From: Asticcacaulis excentricus | GTDB lineage: Bacteria > Pseudomonadota > Alphaproteobacteria > Caulobacterales > Caulobacteraceae | Length of the DNA stretch: 64,000 nt | Direction of reading: 5' to 3' | NCBI RefSeq assembly: GCF_003966695.1 | Contig: NZ_AP018827.1 | Coordinates: 248,001-312,000, forward strand | In this document: positions 1 to 8,771 of the stretch, in pieces | Position numbering within the stretch: position 1 is the first letter of the stretch | Layout of the letters: every line of letters begins with the position of its first letter | Program-made: the position numbers and the translations under genes | Notes under the pieces: generated by a model | The model's database searches: none | The model's input: the letters and a program-made list of their open reading frames with translations, nothing else | Told to the model about the DNA's origin: nothing

Positions 1-366
1 CTCGGCGAAAATCGCCACCATCTCGTCCATGACCTGCATGGTCGGGTGGACGCCGCCCCTGGCGCGGGGCGCGGCGGGCAGCGACAGGTCGATGCGCTCG
101 GATTGCAGGCGGCGGCTGAGGTGTTCGGCCTCCAGCACGTCCTTACGCGCATCGAGCGCCGCCTGAACCTGATCACGCACGGCATTAATGGCGGCGCCGG
201 TAGCCTTGCGCTCTTCGGGGGGCAGGGCGCCCAGGGTTTTCAAAAGGCCGGAAATGCGCCCGGTCTTGCCCAGCGCCGACACGCGCACGGCGTCGAGCGC
301 AGCAAGGTCTTGCGCGGTCAGGATTTCGGCTTCGATGTCTGCGGCCAGATCGGAATAGGTGCTCAT
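1..366 (-). CDS. pheS: Phenylalanine--tRNA ligase alpha subunit, N-terminal part (runs off the window)
   Basis: The first 122 codons are present, starting at the ATG complementary to 364-366; the gene continues beyond base 1. The translation begins [20 protein letters not shown] and reaches [16 protein letters not shown] at the window edge, which is the PheS N-terminal coiled coil followed by the start of the class II catalytic domain (HPxxQVxDEV-like). PheS pairs with PheT to charge tRNA-Phe. It lies downstream of rplT and rpmI on the same strand, the usual alphaproteobacterial order, but a phospholipase gene and a terminator separate them here, so it probably has its own promoter. Confidence 0.93.
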   Translation of the reverse strand, partial: MSTYSDLAADIEAEILTAQDLAALDAVRVSALGKTGRISGLLKTLGALPPEERKATGAAINAVRDQVQAALDARKDVLEAEHLSRRLQSERIDLSLPAAPRARGGVHPTMQVMDEMVAIFAE

Positions 367-439
367 GGTCTCACGGGGGAAAACGGATCGCCGTGTGTTT
401 AGAGCGCAATGCGCCGTGAGTGAAGCGTTTTCTGCTTTT

Positions 440-470
440 CTCTTCCCTGTTACGAGACAACAGAGAAGAG
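440..470. other. Intergenic hairpin between pheS and the phospholipase gene
   Basis: CTCTTCCCTGTT at 440-451 pairs with AACAGAGAAGAG at 459-470 with one mismatch around a 7-base loop. There is no T-run on either side, so it is not a classical intrinsic terminator. It is the only structure seen in the 109-base gap between the phospholipase stop and the pheS start. Confidence 0.4.
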
Positions 471-475
471 GGACG

Positions 476-2506
476 TCAGACCGTCAGCTTCGCTGCGCCG
501 AAGGCCGCTGGATCGGACATCGACGGCCTGCCGTCTTCGACGTGTCCGGCCAGACGCAGACTGTAGCCCTCAGCGGTCAGGCTGAAATCGTACCAGCCGT
601 GGCTGGCGGCCATATCGAAGCGTAGCGGCTGCCTTTCACCGGGGGCGAGGTTCAGGTTTTGCGGCGACTGTCCATAGGCTTCGTCGCGCCAGATCAGGCT
701 CAGAGGCTTGTCGGAAGCGTTGCTGACCTCAAACCCTTCGGGTCCGCTTTCGCAGTCGAATAGGACGGTTTTACCTTCGAACCGGCGGTGGAAGCCGTTA
801 GGACCATTGACCCACAGCTTCACGGCACCGGCGGGCAATCTGTGCGTCTTACGGATGCTGACCGTATACCGATAGGGGATGGCATCGCTCGCATTCAGAT
901 CATAGAGGTGAAACACTGCTGAACGCTTGTCAGTGCCATTGTTGAGCATGACCAGTTCGCCGTCGCGGTTCAGACCGCATTGCAAATCATACGGCGTCGA
1001 GCGGCGGGGACGCAGGCCCTGTTCCTGCACCGGCGCGGTGAGGGCGTCCGGCGCTTTGGGGGTCGTCTTGCCCCCAAGCTTGCGCGCCTGTTCGGCGCGG
1101 TCAGCGGTTTTCGGCAGGTGGGCAAAGAAGGGCTGATCGTTCGGTGTTTTGAAATCAAAGCAAGAAGTCAGGTCGCCGCACACGGCGCGCCGCCACGGCG
1201 AGATATTGGGCTCCTGAACACCAAAGCGCGTTTCCAGAAAGCGGATGACCGAGGTATGATCAAACACTTCCGAAGCCACATAGCCGCCCTTCGACCACGG
1301 CGAAATGACGTACATCGGCACGCGCGGGCCCAGGCCATAGGGGCGGTTTTTCAGCGCGTCGTCCCCCTGATGATATTCGCGCTCCGCCCCTTCGGCATAG
1401 CCCAGCGGCTGTCCATTGGCATCCAGCGACGGCGGCGCGGGCGGTGGCACGTGGTCGAAATAGCCGTCGTTTTCGTCGAAATTGATCAGGAAGACTGTCT
1501 TCGCCCACACCTCCGGATTGGCGGTCAGGGCGTCGAGCACCTTCGCCGTATAGTCGGCCCCCTGAGCCGGTGAAGAGGTCGAGGGGTGTTCGGAGCCTTC
1601 GGCCGTGCCGATGATCCACGATACCTGCGGCAGCTTGCCGGCCAGCACGTCCTCTTTCAGCTTGTCGAGGTCGCGCGTGCGGATCGAACGCTCGGCGAGG
1701 TCCGCGAGCTTGCCCGACGTGGCCTTATCCGCCGCGCGATAGGTCTTGAACCCGACCAGCGGGTTGTCGGTGAAATTGTCTTTCATGTTCTGATAGAGGC
1801 GCCAGTCGATGCCCGCCGCACTCAGACGCTCCGGATAGGTGGTCCAGTCATAGCCGCCGTGGCCCTTCGGATCGGCGTGCAACTCGTCATAATCATTGAC
1901 GATGACCGGGCCATTGGGGCCGACATTGGTGCCCGTCCAGTGGACTACGCGGTTGGGATTGGTGCCCGAATGCATGGCACAGAAATAGGCGTCGCACAGG
2001 GTGAAGGCTTCGGCCAGAGCGTACTGGAACGGCAGATCGGCGCGTTCAAAATGCGCCATCGCGTGATTGTGCTTGGACTTGGGCCAGTTCGACAGACGCC
2101 CTTCGTCCCAGGCGGCCTGCGCGTCCTTGAAGCTGTGCGGCGTGCCTTCGACGCGCATCAGGCGGAAATCCTGGGTGGTATTGAGCGCAAACGGCGCGAT
2201 CAGCCGGGTGGGGTCGTCCTCGCGTGGCTGGGCGAAGACGCTGCGGTTGGCGTGGGTGGGCGTCGCCGGTGCCGGGATAACGAAGCGGTCGCCAAAGCCT
2301 TGCACCCCGTTCATCGTGCCGAAATAGTGGTCGAAGCTGCGGTTTTCCTGCATCAGAATGACGACGTGCTCGACATCTTTGATCGTGCCGGTGCGGGTGT
2401 GGGCGGGGATGTCCAGCGCGCGGGCAATGGCGGGGGGCAGGCCGCCAAGTGATGCCGCCAAAGCGCTGCTGAGGGTGGTGCGAAGAAAGGTGCGGCGGCT
2501 GGTCAT
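476..2506 (-). CDS. Tat-exported phosphocholine-type phospholipase C
   Basis: A 676-residue protein that should hydrolyse phospholipid head groups outside the cytoplasm. It opens with a twin-arginine signal ([20 protein letters not shown]). The phosphoesterase domain (about residues 45-440) contains the family motifs [19 protein letters not shown] and [13 protein letters not shown]. The C-terminal 200 residues look like the paired beta-sandwich domains that follow this catalytic domain in non-haemolytic phospholipases C. Length is close to the family norm of about 700. The gene sits between rplT and pheS, normally neighbours, so it is an accessory insertion in a translation operon. Substrate preference cannot be read from the sequence. 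Confidence 0.9.
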   Translation of the reverse strand: MTSRRTFLRTTLSSALAASLGGLPPAIARALDIPAHTRTGTIKDVEHVVILMQENRSFDHYFGTMNGVQGFGDRFVIPAPATPTHANRSVFAQPREDDPTRLIAPFALNTTQDFRLMRVEGTPHSFKDAQAAWDEGRLSNWPKSKHNHAMAHFERADLPFQYALAEAFTLCDAYFCAMHSGTNPNRVVHWTGTNVGPNGPVIVNDYDELHADPKGHGGYDWTTYPERLSAAGIDWRLYQNMKDNFTDNPLVGFKTYRAADKATSGKLADLAERSIRTRDLDKLKEDVLAGKLPQVSWIIGTAEGSEHPSTSSPAQGADYTAKVLDALTANPEVWAKTVFLINFDENDGYFDHVPPPAPPSLDANGQPLGYAEGAEREYHQGDDALKNRPYGLGPRVPMYVISPWSKGGYVASEVFDHTSVIRFLETRFGVQEPNISPWRRAVCGDLTSCFDFKTPNDQPFFAHLPKTADRAEQARKLGGKTTPKAPDALTAPVQEQGLRPRRSTPYDLQCGLNRDGELVMLNNGTDKRSAVFHLYDLNASDAIPYRYTVSIRKTHRLPAGAVKLWVNGPNGFHRRFEGKTVLFDCESGPEGFEVSNASDKPLSLIWRDEAYGQSPQNLNLAPGERQPLRFDMAASHGWYDFSLTAEGYSLRLAGHVEDGRPSMSDPAAFGAAKLTV

Positions 2507-2599
2507 AAGGCGGCTCCGAAGCGTGAGCCTACGCCATAACGCGCCCGGATGACAGTTTTGTTGTCATCCGCTTCTGAGGCGTGGATGAGGAGAAAAACG

Positions 2600-2635
2600 A
2601 AAAACCCCGCGCCATTGCCGGTGCGGGGTTTTCCA
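2600..2635 (-). terminator. Intrinsic terminator after rplT (usable in both directions)
   Basis: CCCCGC at 2605-2610 pairs with GCGGGG at 2623-2628. Read on the minus strand, the stem is followed by TTTTTCGTTTTT; on the plus strand by TTTTCC. It ends the rpmI-rplT transcript before the phospholipase gene. Confidence 0.75.
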
Positions 2636-2668
2636 TGTGTTCGGGTGTCTCTTGAAAGAGACTTAGTC

Positions 2669-3028
2669 TTACGCGGCCAGAGCGGCGCGCACCTTCTCGG
2701 CCACGGCGGCGAAGGCCGGGGCGTCGTTGGCGGCCAGAGCGGCCAGAGCCTTACGGTCCAGCTCGATCCCGGCCAGGTTCAGGCCGTGGATGAACTGCGA
2801 GTAGGTGAAGCCTTCGACGCGGGCAGCCGCGTTGATGCGCTGGATCCACAGGGCGCGGAAGTTACGCTTGTTGACGCGACGGTCACGGTAAGCGTATTGG
2901 CCGGCCTTATCGACAGCGGCCTTGGCGGTGCGGATGGTATTCTTGCGGCGGCCGTAGAAACCCTTGGCCTGCTTCAGAACTTTTTTGTGACGGGCGTGAG
3001 AAACGACGCCTCTTTTAACACGTGCCAT
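2669..3028 (-). CDS. rplT: 50S ribosomal protein L20
   Basis: A 119-residue protein starting [20 protein letters not shown], the invariant L20 N-terminus, and including [20 protein letters not shown] and [12 protein letters not shown]20 binds 23S rRNA early in large-subunit assembly and in many bacteria represses its own operon. It lies 13 bases downstream of rpmI. The usual upstream partner infC is not present in this window, so the operon starts at rpmI here. Length and termini are normal. Confidence 0.99.
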   Translation of the reverse strand: MARVKRGVVSHARHKKVLKQAKGFYGRRKNTIRTAKAAVDKAGQYAYRDRRVNKRNFRALWIQRINAAARVEGFTYSQFIHGLNLAGIELDRKALAALAANDAPAFAAVAEKVRAALAA

Positions 3029-3041
3029 GGTTCACGTCTCC

Positions 3042-3239
3042 TTAGGCGTAGGGCATGTAGGATTTGATCTTCGCGGTATCGGCGTCCGACATCACCTGCG
3101 TGCCGCGGTTCTGACGGATGTACTTGCCGTTGTGCGAGATCAGACGGTGGCGCTTGCCGGCGACGCCAGCCTTCACCTTGCCCGACGCAGTGAAGCGGAA
3201 ACGCTTCTTGGCGCCCGATTTGGTCTTCAGTTTTGACAT
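3042..3239 (-). CDS. rpmI: 50S ribosomal protein L35
   Basis: A 65-residue basic protein: [20 protein letters not shown] at the N-terminus and [18 protein letters not shown] in the middle are diagnostic of L35. It is the first gene of a two-gene rpmI-rplT unit read leftward. The 132 bases upstream, to the next gene at 3372, must hold the promoter; I see no infC and no clear consensus promoter. Confidence 0.98.
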   Translation of the reverse strand: MSKLKTKSGAKKRFRFTASGKVKAGVAGKRHRLISHNGKYIRQNRGTQVMSDADTAKIKSYMPYA

Positions 3240-3371
3240 TTCATTTGCGGCGCGGGTAACGCCGTCCTCTTTATAGAGTTAGCACCCGCCAAGGCATGTC
3301 AGGGGCCCGGCAGGTCAGGAAGCGCGGGTCATTACAGGAAAAGACCGGGGCACGCAAGCGGAGTCTTAAAA

Positions 3372-3992
3372 TCAGACTGTATAGCTTAAAGCCATATAGA
3401 ATTTAGCGGCGTGGCCTGCCACCAAATCGGCGCTTTCCAGACCATTGATGATCTTTCGCGCGTTTTTCCAGTCGGTGACATTGCCGTGGAAGAAGTCTGC
3501 CAGCCTCTTACCGGTAAACAGGCCGTCGATCATGCCGGTGAACATGATCTTCAGCGCCACGTCCATGTCCAGCGCCAGGCTGGGGTTGGCCACAAGGTTC
3601 ACGCCGATGGCCGTGCCTAGCTTTATGTAATTGGCCTTGTGCGTGATTTGCACCAGACCGCGCCCCAGCCACGACTTGCCCTCGGCGTCTTTGCGCCAAT
3701 AGGGTTTCTTTACCCACGGCAAATTGCCTGCGATAAAGGCCTTCTCAAGAATGATGATGGCCGCCTCGTCCGTAGAGGCGCGTGTTTCGCGCACGGGCTG
3801 CATGGTGCGGGCGGTCTCATGGAAAGCGGTGGCCAGCATATAGGCCAGCCAGCGATCGTCCAGATGAGAGGCGTCTGTTTCCCATTTGTCGAGAATGGCG
3901 GTGAGGCCCTGCATTTGCGAAGGTGTAATCTTTCCGCCAAACAACTCAGTGCGGACGGTGTCGAAGAAGTGTTTGCGATTGATGCCGGCCAT
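3372..3992 (-). CDS. GH19-like lysozyme/chitinase (endolysin-type)
   Basis: A 206-residue protein without a signal peptide. It resembles the phage-type class I chitinase/lysozyme fold: LAYMLATAFHETARTMQPVRE carries the likely catalytic Glu in HET, and GKSWLGRGLVQITHKANYIK matches the G-R-G-x-x-Q-x-T-x-x-x-N-Y signature of the family. Such enzymes cleave peptidoglycan or chitin. No holin, spanin or other phage gene is nearby, so it is either a domesticated lysin or a stand-alone muramidase. The lack of a signal peptide leaves export unexplained. The ATG at 3992 is preceded by a GGGGGCTCT stretch that could serve as a ribosome site. Confidence 0.75.
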   Translation of the reverse strand: MAGINRKHFFDTVRTELFGGKITPSQMQGLTAILDKWETDASHLDDRWLAYMLATAFHETARTMQPVRETRASTDEAAIIILEKAFIAGNLPWVKKPYWRKDAEGKSWLGRGLVQITHKANYIKLGTAIGVNLVANPSLALDMDVALKIMFTGMIDGLFTGKRLADFFHGNVTDWKNARKIINGLESADLVAGHAAKFYMALSYTV

Positions 3993-4139
3993 AGAGCCCC
4001 CTTTTGAGTTCAGTGTGAATCGTCTTGGCTTGAACGAGGACAGTTTGCATCACTCGTCCGCAGGGAGAATAGGTTTTCAACCTAAAAGAGCAATAACGTC
4101 ATTCTCGCCCTGCGTGTTTTTGGGGAAGGCGTGTCATTT

Positions 4140-4154
4140 TTAACCGTCTGTTAA
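4140..4154 (+). promoter_or_regulatory. Candidate CtrA-binding box upstream of ftsW
   Basis: TTAA-CCGTCTG-TTAA matches the TTAA-N7-TTAA full CtrA recognition motif exactly and lies about 80 bases before the ftsW ATG. CtrA controls division genes in Caulobacter. The site fits a cell-cycle-regulated ftsW promoter, but binding is an inference. The rest of the 4008-4234 gap shows nothing else recognisable. Confidence 0.55.
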
Positions 4155-4234
4155 CCGCGTTTCCGGACTCTGCCTAATCAGAGGCGTCGCGAGCGTGCGG
4201 GGCCTGTTTTCCCCTTGCAGAACCGTACCCGTCC

Positions 4235-5389
4235 ATGAATTCCGGCTTCGCACATCCGTTTACGCGCACCGACCGCTCGCCGCTCGCCATGTGGTGGTGG
4301 ACGGTGGATAAGCTGACGCTCGGCTTTGTGCTGCTGCTTATCTTTGCCGGGCTGGTCTTTTCGTTTTCGTCGTCGCCGGTCGCCGCGCCCAAGGTGGGGA
4401 TCACCAACGAGTTTTATTTCACCCAGCGCCATGTGCTGTTTGCCTTCGCCTCGGTGGCGCTGATGCTCGGCATTTCGATGTTTTCGCTGAAAGGGGTGAA
4501 GCGCGCCAGCGTCGCCATCTATGGCGGCGCCATCTTCGTCATGGCCATGCTGCCGCTGATCGGGCACACGTCAAAGGGGGGGCGGCGCTGGCTCGATCTG
4601 GGCTTTTTCAGCCTTCAGCCGTCGGAATTTCTCAAGCCCGCCCTGATCGTGCTGGTGTCGTGGATGTTTGCCGAAGGTCAGAAGGGCAAGGGCGTGCCCG
4701 GTGTGACCATCGCCTTTTGTCTTTATGCCCTGTGCATCGCGCTTCTGCTGATCCAGCCCGATGTGGGGCAGTCCATTCTGATCACCGTGGCCTTCGGGGC
4801 CTGTTTCTATATTTCCGGCGTGCCGATGCGCTGGATCGTCGGTCTGTCGGCGGCGGGCGTGACGGGTTTTGCCAGCCTCTACTTCATCCTGCCGCACTTC
4901 CGCGACCGCATTAAGGACTTTATCGACCCGGACGGCGACCGTTTTCAGGTCGAACGCGCCGCGGCAGCCATCGCCAATGGTGGCCTGACCGGCACGGGCG
5001 TCGGCGAAGGGACCATGAAGCGCCTGATCCCCGACATGCACACTGACTTTATCTATTCGGTGGCGGCGGAAGAATATGGTCTGTGGATGTCGCTGCTGCT
5101 GATCGCCATTTTTGCGTTCGTCGTGCTGCGTGGCCTGTGGAAGGCCATGGCCATGCCCGACGCCTTTCGTCAGATTGCCACCTCGGGCCTGTACATCCTT
5201 TTGGGGATGCAGGTGCTGATCAATATCAGCGTCAACTTGCAGGTCATTCCGCCCAAGGGCATGACCCTGCCGTTCATCTCCTATGGCGGGTCGTCGCTGA
5301 TGGCGATGGGGCTGACCATGGGCCTGATTCTGGCTTTGACGCGCAAACGCCCGGCGGAAGTCGAACCGGACGACCATACGCAGTGGTGA
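4235..5389 (+). CDS. ftsW: Division septum peptidoglycan polymerase FtsW (SEDS family)
   Basis: A 384-residue polytopic membrane protein with about ten hydrophobic segments. SEDS landmarks are visible: GHTSKGGRRWLDLGFFSLQP, LLIQPDVGQSIL, and the C-terminal PFISYGGSSLMAMGLTMG. FtsW polymerises lipid II at the division site together with a class B PBP. It heads the ftsW-murG-murC-murB order and is probably under the CtrA-like box at 4140. Its TGA stop overlaps the GTG start of the next small gene, so the two are translationally coupled. Length is normal. Confidence 0.97.
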   Translation: MNSGFAHPFTRTDRSPLAMWWWTVDKLTLGFVLLLIFAGLVFSFSSSPVAAPKVGITNEFYFTQRHVLFAFASVALMLGISMFSLKGVKRASVAIYGGAIFVMAMLPLIGHTSKGGRRWLDLGFFSLQPSEFLKPALIVLVSWMFAEGQKGKGVPGVTIAFCLYALCIALLLIQPDVGQSILITVAFGACFYISGVPMRWIVGLSAAGVTGFASLYFILPHFRDRIKDFIDPDGDRFQVERAAAAIANGGLTGTGVGEGTMKRLIPDMHTDFIYSVAAEEYGLWMSLLLIAIFAFVVLRGLWKAMAMPDAFRQIATSGLYILLGMQVLINISVNLQVIPPKGMTLPFISYGGSSLMAMGLTMGLILALTRKRPAEVEPDDHTQW

Positions 5390-5718
5390 TTTATCCCGTC
5401 TTTGCCATTCTGGATGACCGTACACTTTCGGTGTACGCCTCTCTTGAAGAGGTCCAGCGTGATCTGGAGGTTATTGATATTGACGCGGGCGAATACGCCT
5501 TCTTTGACGCGAGAGGCAGGGCCTTGCGTCCAGATGTGATTCCACCGGTCTTCTCAAAGCACGGACGATTTATAGGCATTGGGGGTGGTGAATTGAAGGG
5601 CTTTGACATTGGAGACGGACCGCCTTTAATCGAGCGTCTTTCGGGCGTATTTCACATCAATGACAATTCATATTTTCCGGACGTCCCCACCATTGTCTCA
5701 TTCCTGACGCGTCCCTAA
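5386..5718 (+). CDS. Small hypothetical protein coupled to ftsW
   Basis: About 110 residues beginning VIYPVFAILDDRTLSVYASL. I chose the GTG at 5386 because it overlaps the ftsW stop (GTGA); a GTG at 5383 is equally possible, and no ATG is available near the 5' end. There is no signal peptide or membrane segment. The protein is acidic, with a glycine-rich GIGGGELKGFDIGDG stretch. Codon use is more AT-rich than in ftsW or murG. The family is not recognised; size, composition and position recall the small immunity-like gene between murC and murB. It separates ftsW from murG, usually adjacent, so it looks like a later insertion. Confidence 0.7.
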   Translation: MIYPVFAILDDRTLSVYASLEEVQRDLEVIDIDAGEYAFFDARGRALRPDVIPPVFSKHGRFIGIGGGELKGFDIGDGPPLIERLSGVFHINDNSYFPDVPTIVSFLTRP

Positions 5719-5740
5719 TTTTGAATAAAGAACCGATTTC

Positions 5741-6877
5741 ATGGCTGCGAAAAAGAAACCCAAACCCCTTTCCGAAACGCCGCTGGCCGTGGTGGCTGCC
5801 GGGGGGACGGGCGGGCACATGTTCCCGGCCGAGGCGCTGGCGCGTGAGCTGATCGCGCGTGGCTGGCAGGTGGTGCTGGCGTCCGACGCGCGCGGGGCAG
5901 CCTATGCCGAAAAATTCCCGGCGATAGAGCGCCTGTCGCTGGAAGCCGCGACCTTCAAGCGCGGCGATGTGATCGGCATGGCCAAGGCGGCGCTGAAAAT
6001 CTTCACCGGTACGCAACAGGCGCGCAAGGCGTTCAAGCGCCTCAAACCCTGGGCGGTGATCGGCTTTGGCGGCTATCCCTCCTATCCGGCCCTGATGGCG
6101 GCCTTGTCGCGCAAGGATGTGACCCTGCTGCACGAACAAAATTCGGTGCTGGGGCGTTCCAATCGCCAACTGTGCGCCAGGGTCGATGCGGTGGCCTGCG
6201 CCTTTCCGGTATTGAAAATGGCCCCGGCTGTGCTCGAAGGGCAGGTGCAGGTTGTCGGCAATCCGGTGCGTCCGGACATCCAAACGCTTTATGACAGGCC
6301 CTATCCGCCCATCGACAAGGAGATCCGCTTGCTGATCACCGGCGGATCGCAAGGGGCGAAGATTCTGTCAGAGACGGTGCCTCAGGCGCTGGCGCTTTTG
6401 CCGGTGTCGCTGCGCATCAACCTGCGCGTCGAGCAGCAGACCCGCGCCGAGCAGATCGACCTCGCCCGTAAAACCTATACCGAGGCCGAAATCGAGGCCG
6501 AGGTCGCGCCCTTCTTCGACAATATGGCTGAGCGGCTGGGCCGCGCCCATATCGTTATTGGCCGGTCGGGCGCTTCGACCTGCTGCGAACTGGCTGTGGC
6601 GGGTAAGCCGTCCCTGCTGATCCCGCTGAAAATCGCCGCGGATGACCACCAGACGCACAACGCCGCCGTGCTGAAAGAAGCCGGCGCCGCCGTGGTGCTG
6701 CGCGAAGACGATGTGACGGTCGAAAGCCTGAGCGCGGCCATCCGCGCCCTGATCGAAGAAGGGGCGGTGGGCCTTGAAAAACGCGCCGCTGCCGCCAAAT
6801 CGGTGGCGCGACCCGACGCGGCGCAGCTTTTGGCCGATCTGGTCGAGCGCACGGTCAAGCGCAAACGGTCGGAATAA
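5741..6877 (+). CDS. murG: UDP-GlcNAc:lipid I N-acetylglucosaminyltransferase
   Basis: A 378-residue GT28 enzyme that adds GlcNAc to lipid I at the inner face of the membrane to make lipid II. The N-terminal loop GGTGGHMFPAEALA, the conserved HEQNSVLGRSNR, the second glycine loop ITGGSQGAKILS and the donor-site region GRSGASTCCELAVAGKPSLL followed by DDHQTHNA are all present. It starts 22 bases after the small gene behind ftsW. Length is normal with a slightly extended, lysine-rich N-terminus. Confidence 0.98.
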   Translation: MAAKKKPKPLSETPLAVVAAGGTGGHMFPAEALARELIARGWQVVLASDARGAAYAEKFPAIERLSLEAATFKRGDVIGMAKAALKIFTGTQQARKAFKRLKPWAVIGFGGYPSYPALMAALSRKDVTLLHEQNSVLGRSNRQLCARVDAVACAFPVLKMAPAVLEGQVQVVGNPVRPDIQTLYDRPYPPIDKEIRLLITGGSQGAKILSETVPQALALLPVSLRINLRVEQQTRAEQIDLARKTYTEAEIEAEVAPFFDNMAERLGRAHIVIGRSGASTCCELAVAGKPSLLIPLKIAADDHQTHNAAVLKEAGAAVVLREDDVTVESLSAAIRALIEEGAVGLEKRAAAAKSVARPDAAQLLADLVERTVKRKRSE

Positions 6878-6938
6878 TTGTTTCCTTATCTGCGCAGCCG
6901 CTAGATCGGGATGATTTTTAGAGTAACGGGGGCTTCCC

Positions 6939-7997
6939 ATGTTTTTTGCGCGTAACCGGCTCGATGCGGGCTTTGTCCAGAAGACTCTGTTCCTGCTGAT
7001 GGTGGTGGGTTTAAGCCTTCTGGCCTTCAAGCTGATCGGCATCTGGCTGTTGGTCTTTGGGGCGGTGGTGGTGGCGACCGTGCTGCGCGCCACGGCGGAG
7101 CCGCTGGTCAAGTATCTGAAGCTCAAGGACAACTGGGCGGTGCTGCTGGCGCTTCTGTTCCTTGTGTCGTTTCTGGCGGCGTCCGGCTGGCTGTTTGGCA
7201 GCGAGATCGTGCGCCAGACCAACAACCTCTCGCGCGAACTGCCCGAAGCCTGGGCACAGCTTCAGGAACGTCTGCGCGCCTCTGAGGCCGGGGCCACGGT
7301 GCTGGATCAGATCAATAATCTCGGTCAGCAGGCGTCGGGTGTCCTGTCTCTGGTGCCCAAGATCGCCGGTGAAATCGCCTCTTCGATTGCCAATCTGGTG
7401 GTGGTCGTCGTCGCGGGTATCTTCATGGCCATGCACCCGCGCAGCTATCGCGACGGGGTGGTGCGCCTGTTCCCCAAGTCGCAGAAGGAGCGCGTGCGCG
7501 ATGGCCTCAATCTGAGCGGCAAGGCGCTACGCCTATGGCTTTTGGGGCAGTTGTTTTCGATGGTGCTGGTCGGGTCGCTGACGGCCATCGGGCTCAGCAT
7601 TGCGGGGGTGCCCTCGGCAGGGGCGCTGGGCCTGATGTCCGGTCTGGCGCAGTTTGTGCCGATCGTCGGGCCGGTGGTTTCGGCGGGGCCGGGCCTGCTG
7701 CTGGCGGCGTCAGAGAATATGACGACCTTTGTGGCGGCGCTCGTCATCTATGTCGGCGTGTCGCAGCTTGAGTCCAACATCATCACGCCGATGGTGCAAA
7801 AGCACGTCGCGGCCGTACCGACCGTTATCACGCTGTTTGCCGTGCTGGGCTTCGGCTCGCTGCTCGGGCCGCTGGGGGTGCTGTTTGCGACGCCGCTGAC
7901 CGTCGTGGCGCACACGCTGGTGATGAAATTCTATGTCGGTGAAGTGCTGGGCGATCACGGCGCCGAGGCCGAGGTGTCGGGAGAGGCTGAAACCTAA
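6939..7997 (+). CDS. AI-2E family transporter (PerM-like permease)
   Basis: A 352-residue polytopic protein with paired N-terminal hydrophobic segments, a central amphipathic stretch and four or more C-terminal segments. The family signature is visible in LAQFVPIVGPVVSAGPGLLLA and GPLGVLFATPLTVVAHTLV. Members of this family move signals, ions or organic molecules; the substrate is unknown. It separates murG from murC, again breaking the expected order. Its stop overlaps the convergent parE stop by four bases. Confidence 0.88.
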   Translation: MFFARNRLDAGFVQKTLFLLMVVGLSLLAFKLIGIWLLVFGAVVVATVLRATAEPLVKYLKLKDNWAVLLALLFLVSFLAASGWLFGSEIVRQTNNLSRELPEAWAQLQERLRASEAGATVLDQINNLGQQASGVLSLVPKIAGEIASSIANLVVVVVAGIFMAMHPRSYRDGVVRLFPKSQKERVRDGLNLSGKALRLWLLGQLFSMVLVGSLTAIGLSIAGVPSAGALGLMSGLAQFVPIVGPVVSAGPGLLLAASENMTTFVAALVIYVGVSQLESNIITPMVQKHVAAVPTVITLFAVLGFGSLLGPLGVLFATPLTVVAHTLVMKFYVGEVLGDHGAEAEVSGEAET

Positions 7998-8284
7998 AGA
8001 TGACGTAGCGGGTCCTGCGAGTGGTGCAGGATGCGCAGAACCAGAATACCCTGCGGGAGCGGTCGATAGTAAATCATATGCGACAGGTGCGAAAAGCGTC
8101 GGGTCTGCGTGCGTATCTGCTCGCAGGCGGCACCTATGCCCGGCCGTTTCGCCAGCAGCATAAGGGTTTCGTAGAGTTCGTAGCGATATTTTCGCGCCTG
8201 CTCATAGCCGAACCGGTCGAGCGTGTACTGCGCTATGGATTTCAAGTCCTGACCCGCTTCATCACTGAGGGTAAAGTCAGCCAT
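7994..8284 (-). CDS. parE: ParE/RelE-superfamily toxin
   Basis: A 96-residue toxin: FTLSDEAGQDLKSIAQYTLDRFG at the start, a central LLAKRPGIGAACEQIR, and the ParE-like C-terminus HMIYYRPLPQGILVLRILHH. ParE toxins poison DNA gyrase. It overlaps the upstream antitoxin gene by eight bases, the typical antitoxin-first arrangement. Its 3' end converges on the AI-2E gene with a four-base overlap. It appears intact. Confidence 0.9.
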   Translation of the reverse strand: MADFTLSDEAGQDLKSIAQYTLDRFGYEQARKYRYELYETLMLLAKRPGIGAACEQIRTQTRRFSHLSHMIYYRPLPQGILVLRILHHSQDPLRHL

Positions 8285-8537
8285 GTTTCGCGGCCTGACG
8301 TTTCAGGTAGCGCTCTTCGGCATCATTCCAGATATCGTCAAAGCTCATATCGCTGAAGCCACTCGCTTCGGCCTTGTCCAGCATATCGCGCAGGCGGTCT
8401 TCAGCAGCCTGTTTTTCCTCATCGCGGCGCACCAGATCGCGGAAATATTCGCTGACATTGTTATAGTCGCCCTGTTCGACACGGCGCTGAACGGTTTGTG
8501 CCATGCGGTCGGTCATGGAGATGGAAAACTTGGCCAT
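8277..8537 (-). CDS. parD: ParD-type antitoxin
   Basis: An 86-residue protein with an N-terminal ribbon-helix-helix (MAKFSISMTDRMAQTVQRRV) and the ParD signature YNNVSEYFRDLVRRDEEKQ. The acidic C-terminal tail (FSDMSFDDIWNDAEERYL) would wrap the ParE toxin. ParD normally represses its own promoter; the promoter should lie in 8538-8650. The pair is transcribed against the surrounding mur genes and is an accessory module inside the cluster. Confidence 0.92.
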   Translation of the reverse strand: MAKFSISMTDRMAQTVQRRVEQGDYNNVSEYFRDLVRRDEEKQAAEDRLRDMLDKAEASGFSDMSFDDIWNDAEERYLKRQAAKHG

Positions 8538-8647
8538 GGGATGCTCCTCTGCTCCCCGGATTGTAGCATTAAATCCGATTTATTCCTATCTGATCCGACG
8601 GTGTGGCGCTCAAAAAATCCTCCGTGACACCTGTGTCGCCGTGTTCT

Positions 8648-8728
8648 AGAGCGTATTTCGTCGCTAACGTTTTGGTTGGTCGCGCATTTGAGTCCGAAAA
8701 CCGTTGCACACTTTTCGGAATGCGCTCT
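8648..8728. repeat. Dispersed palindromic repeat, CCGAAAA...TTTTCGG family
   Basis: Outer arms AGAGCG (8648-8653) and CGCTCT (8723-8728) enclose an inner hairpin CCGAAAA (8694-8700) / TTTTCGG (8712-8718). Related copies occur at 31398-31435 and 32799-32842. It lies between parD and murC and covers most of that gap. Confidence 0.65.
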
Positions 8729-8771
8729 AAAGCAGAACACCTTTCATCTTACCCCACGAGTCCACGCCTCC

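Noticed and set aside
440-470. Hairpin between pheS and the phospholipase gene as a terminator
   Set aside because: No T-run follows the stem on either strand, so it was kept only as an unassigned hairpin.
3372-3992. GH19-like lysin as the mark of a prophage
   Set aside because: No other phage gene, integrase or attachment site is nearby, and the flanking genes are core functions.
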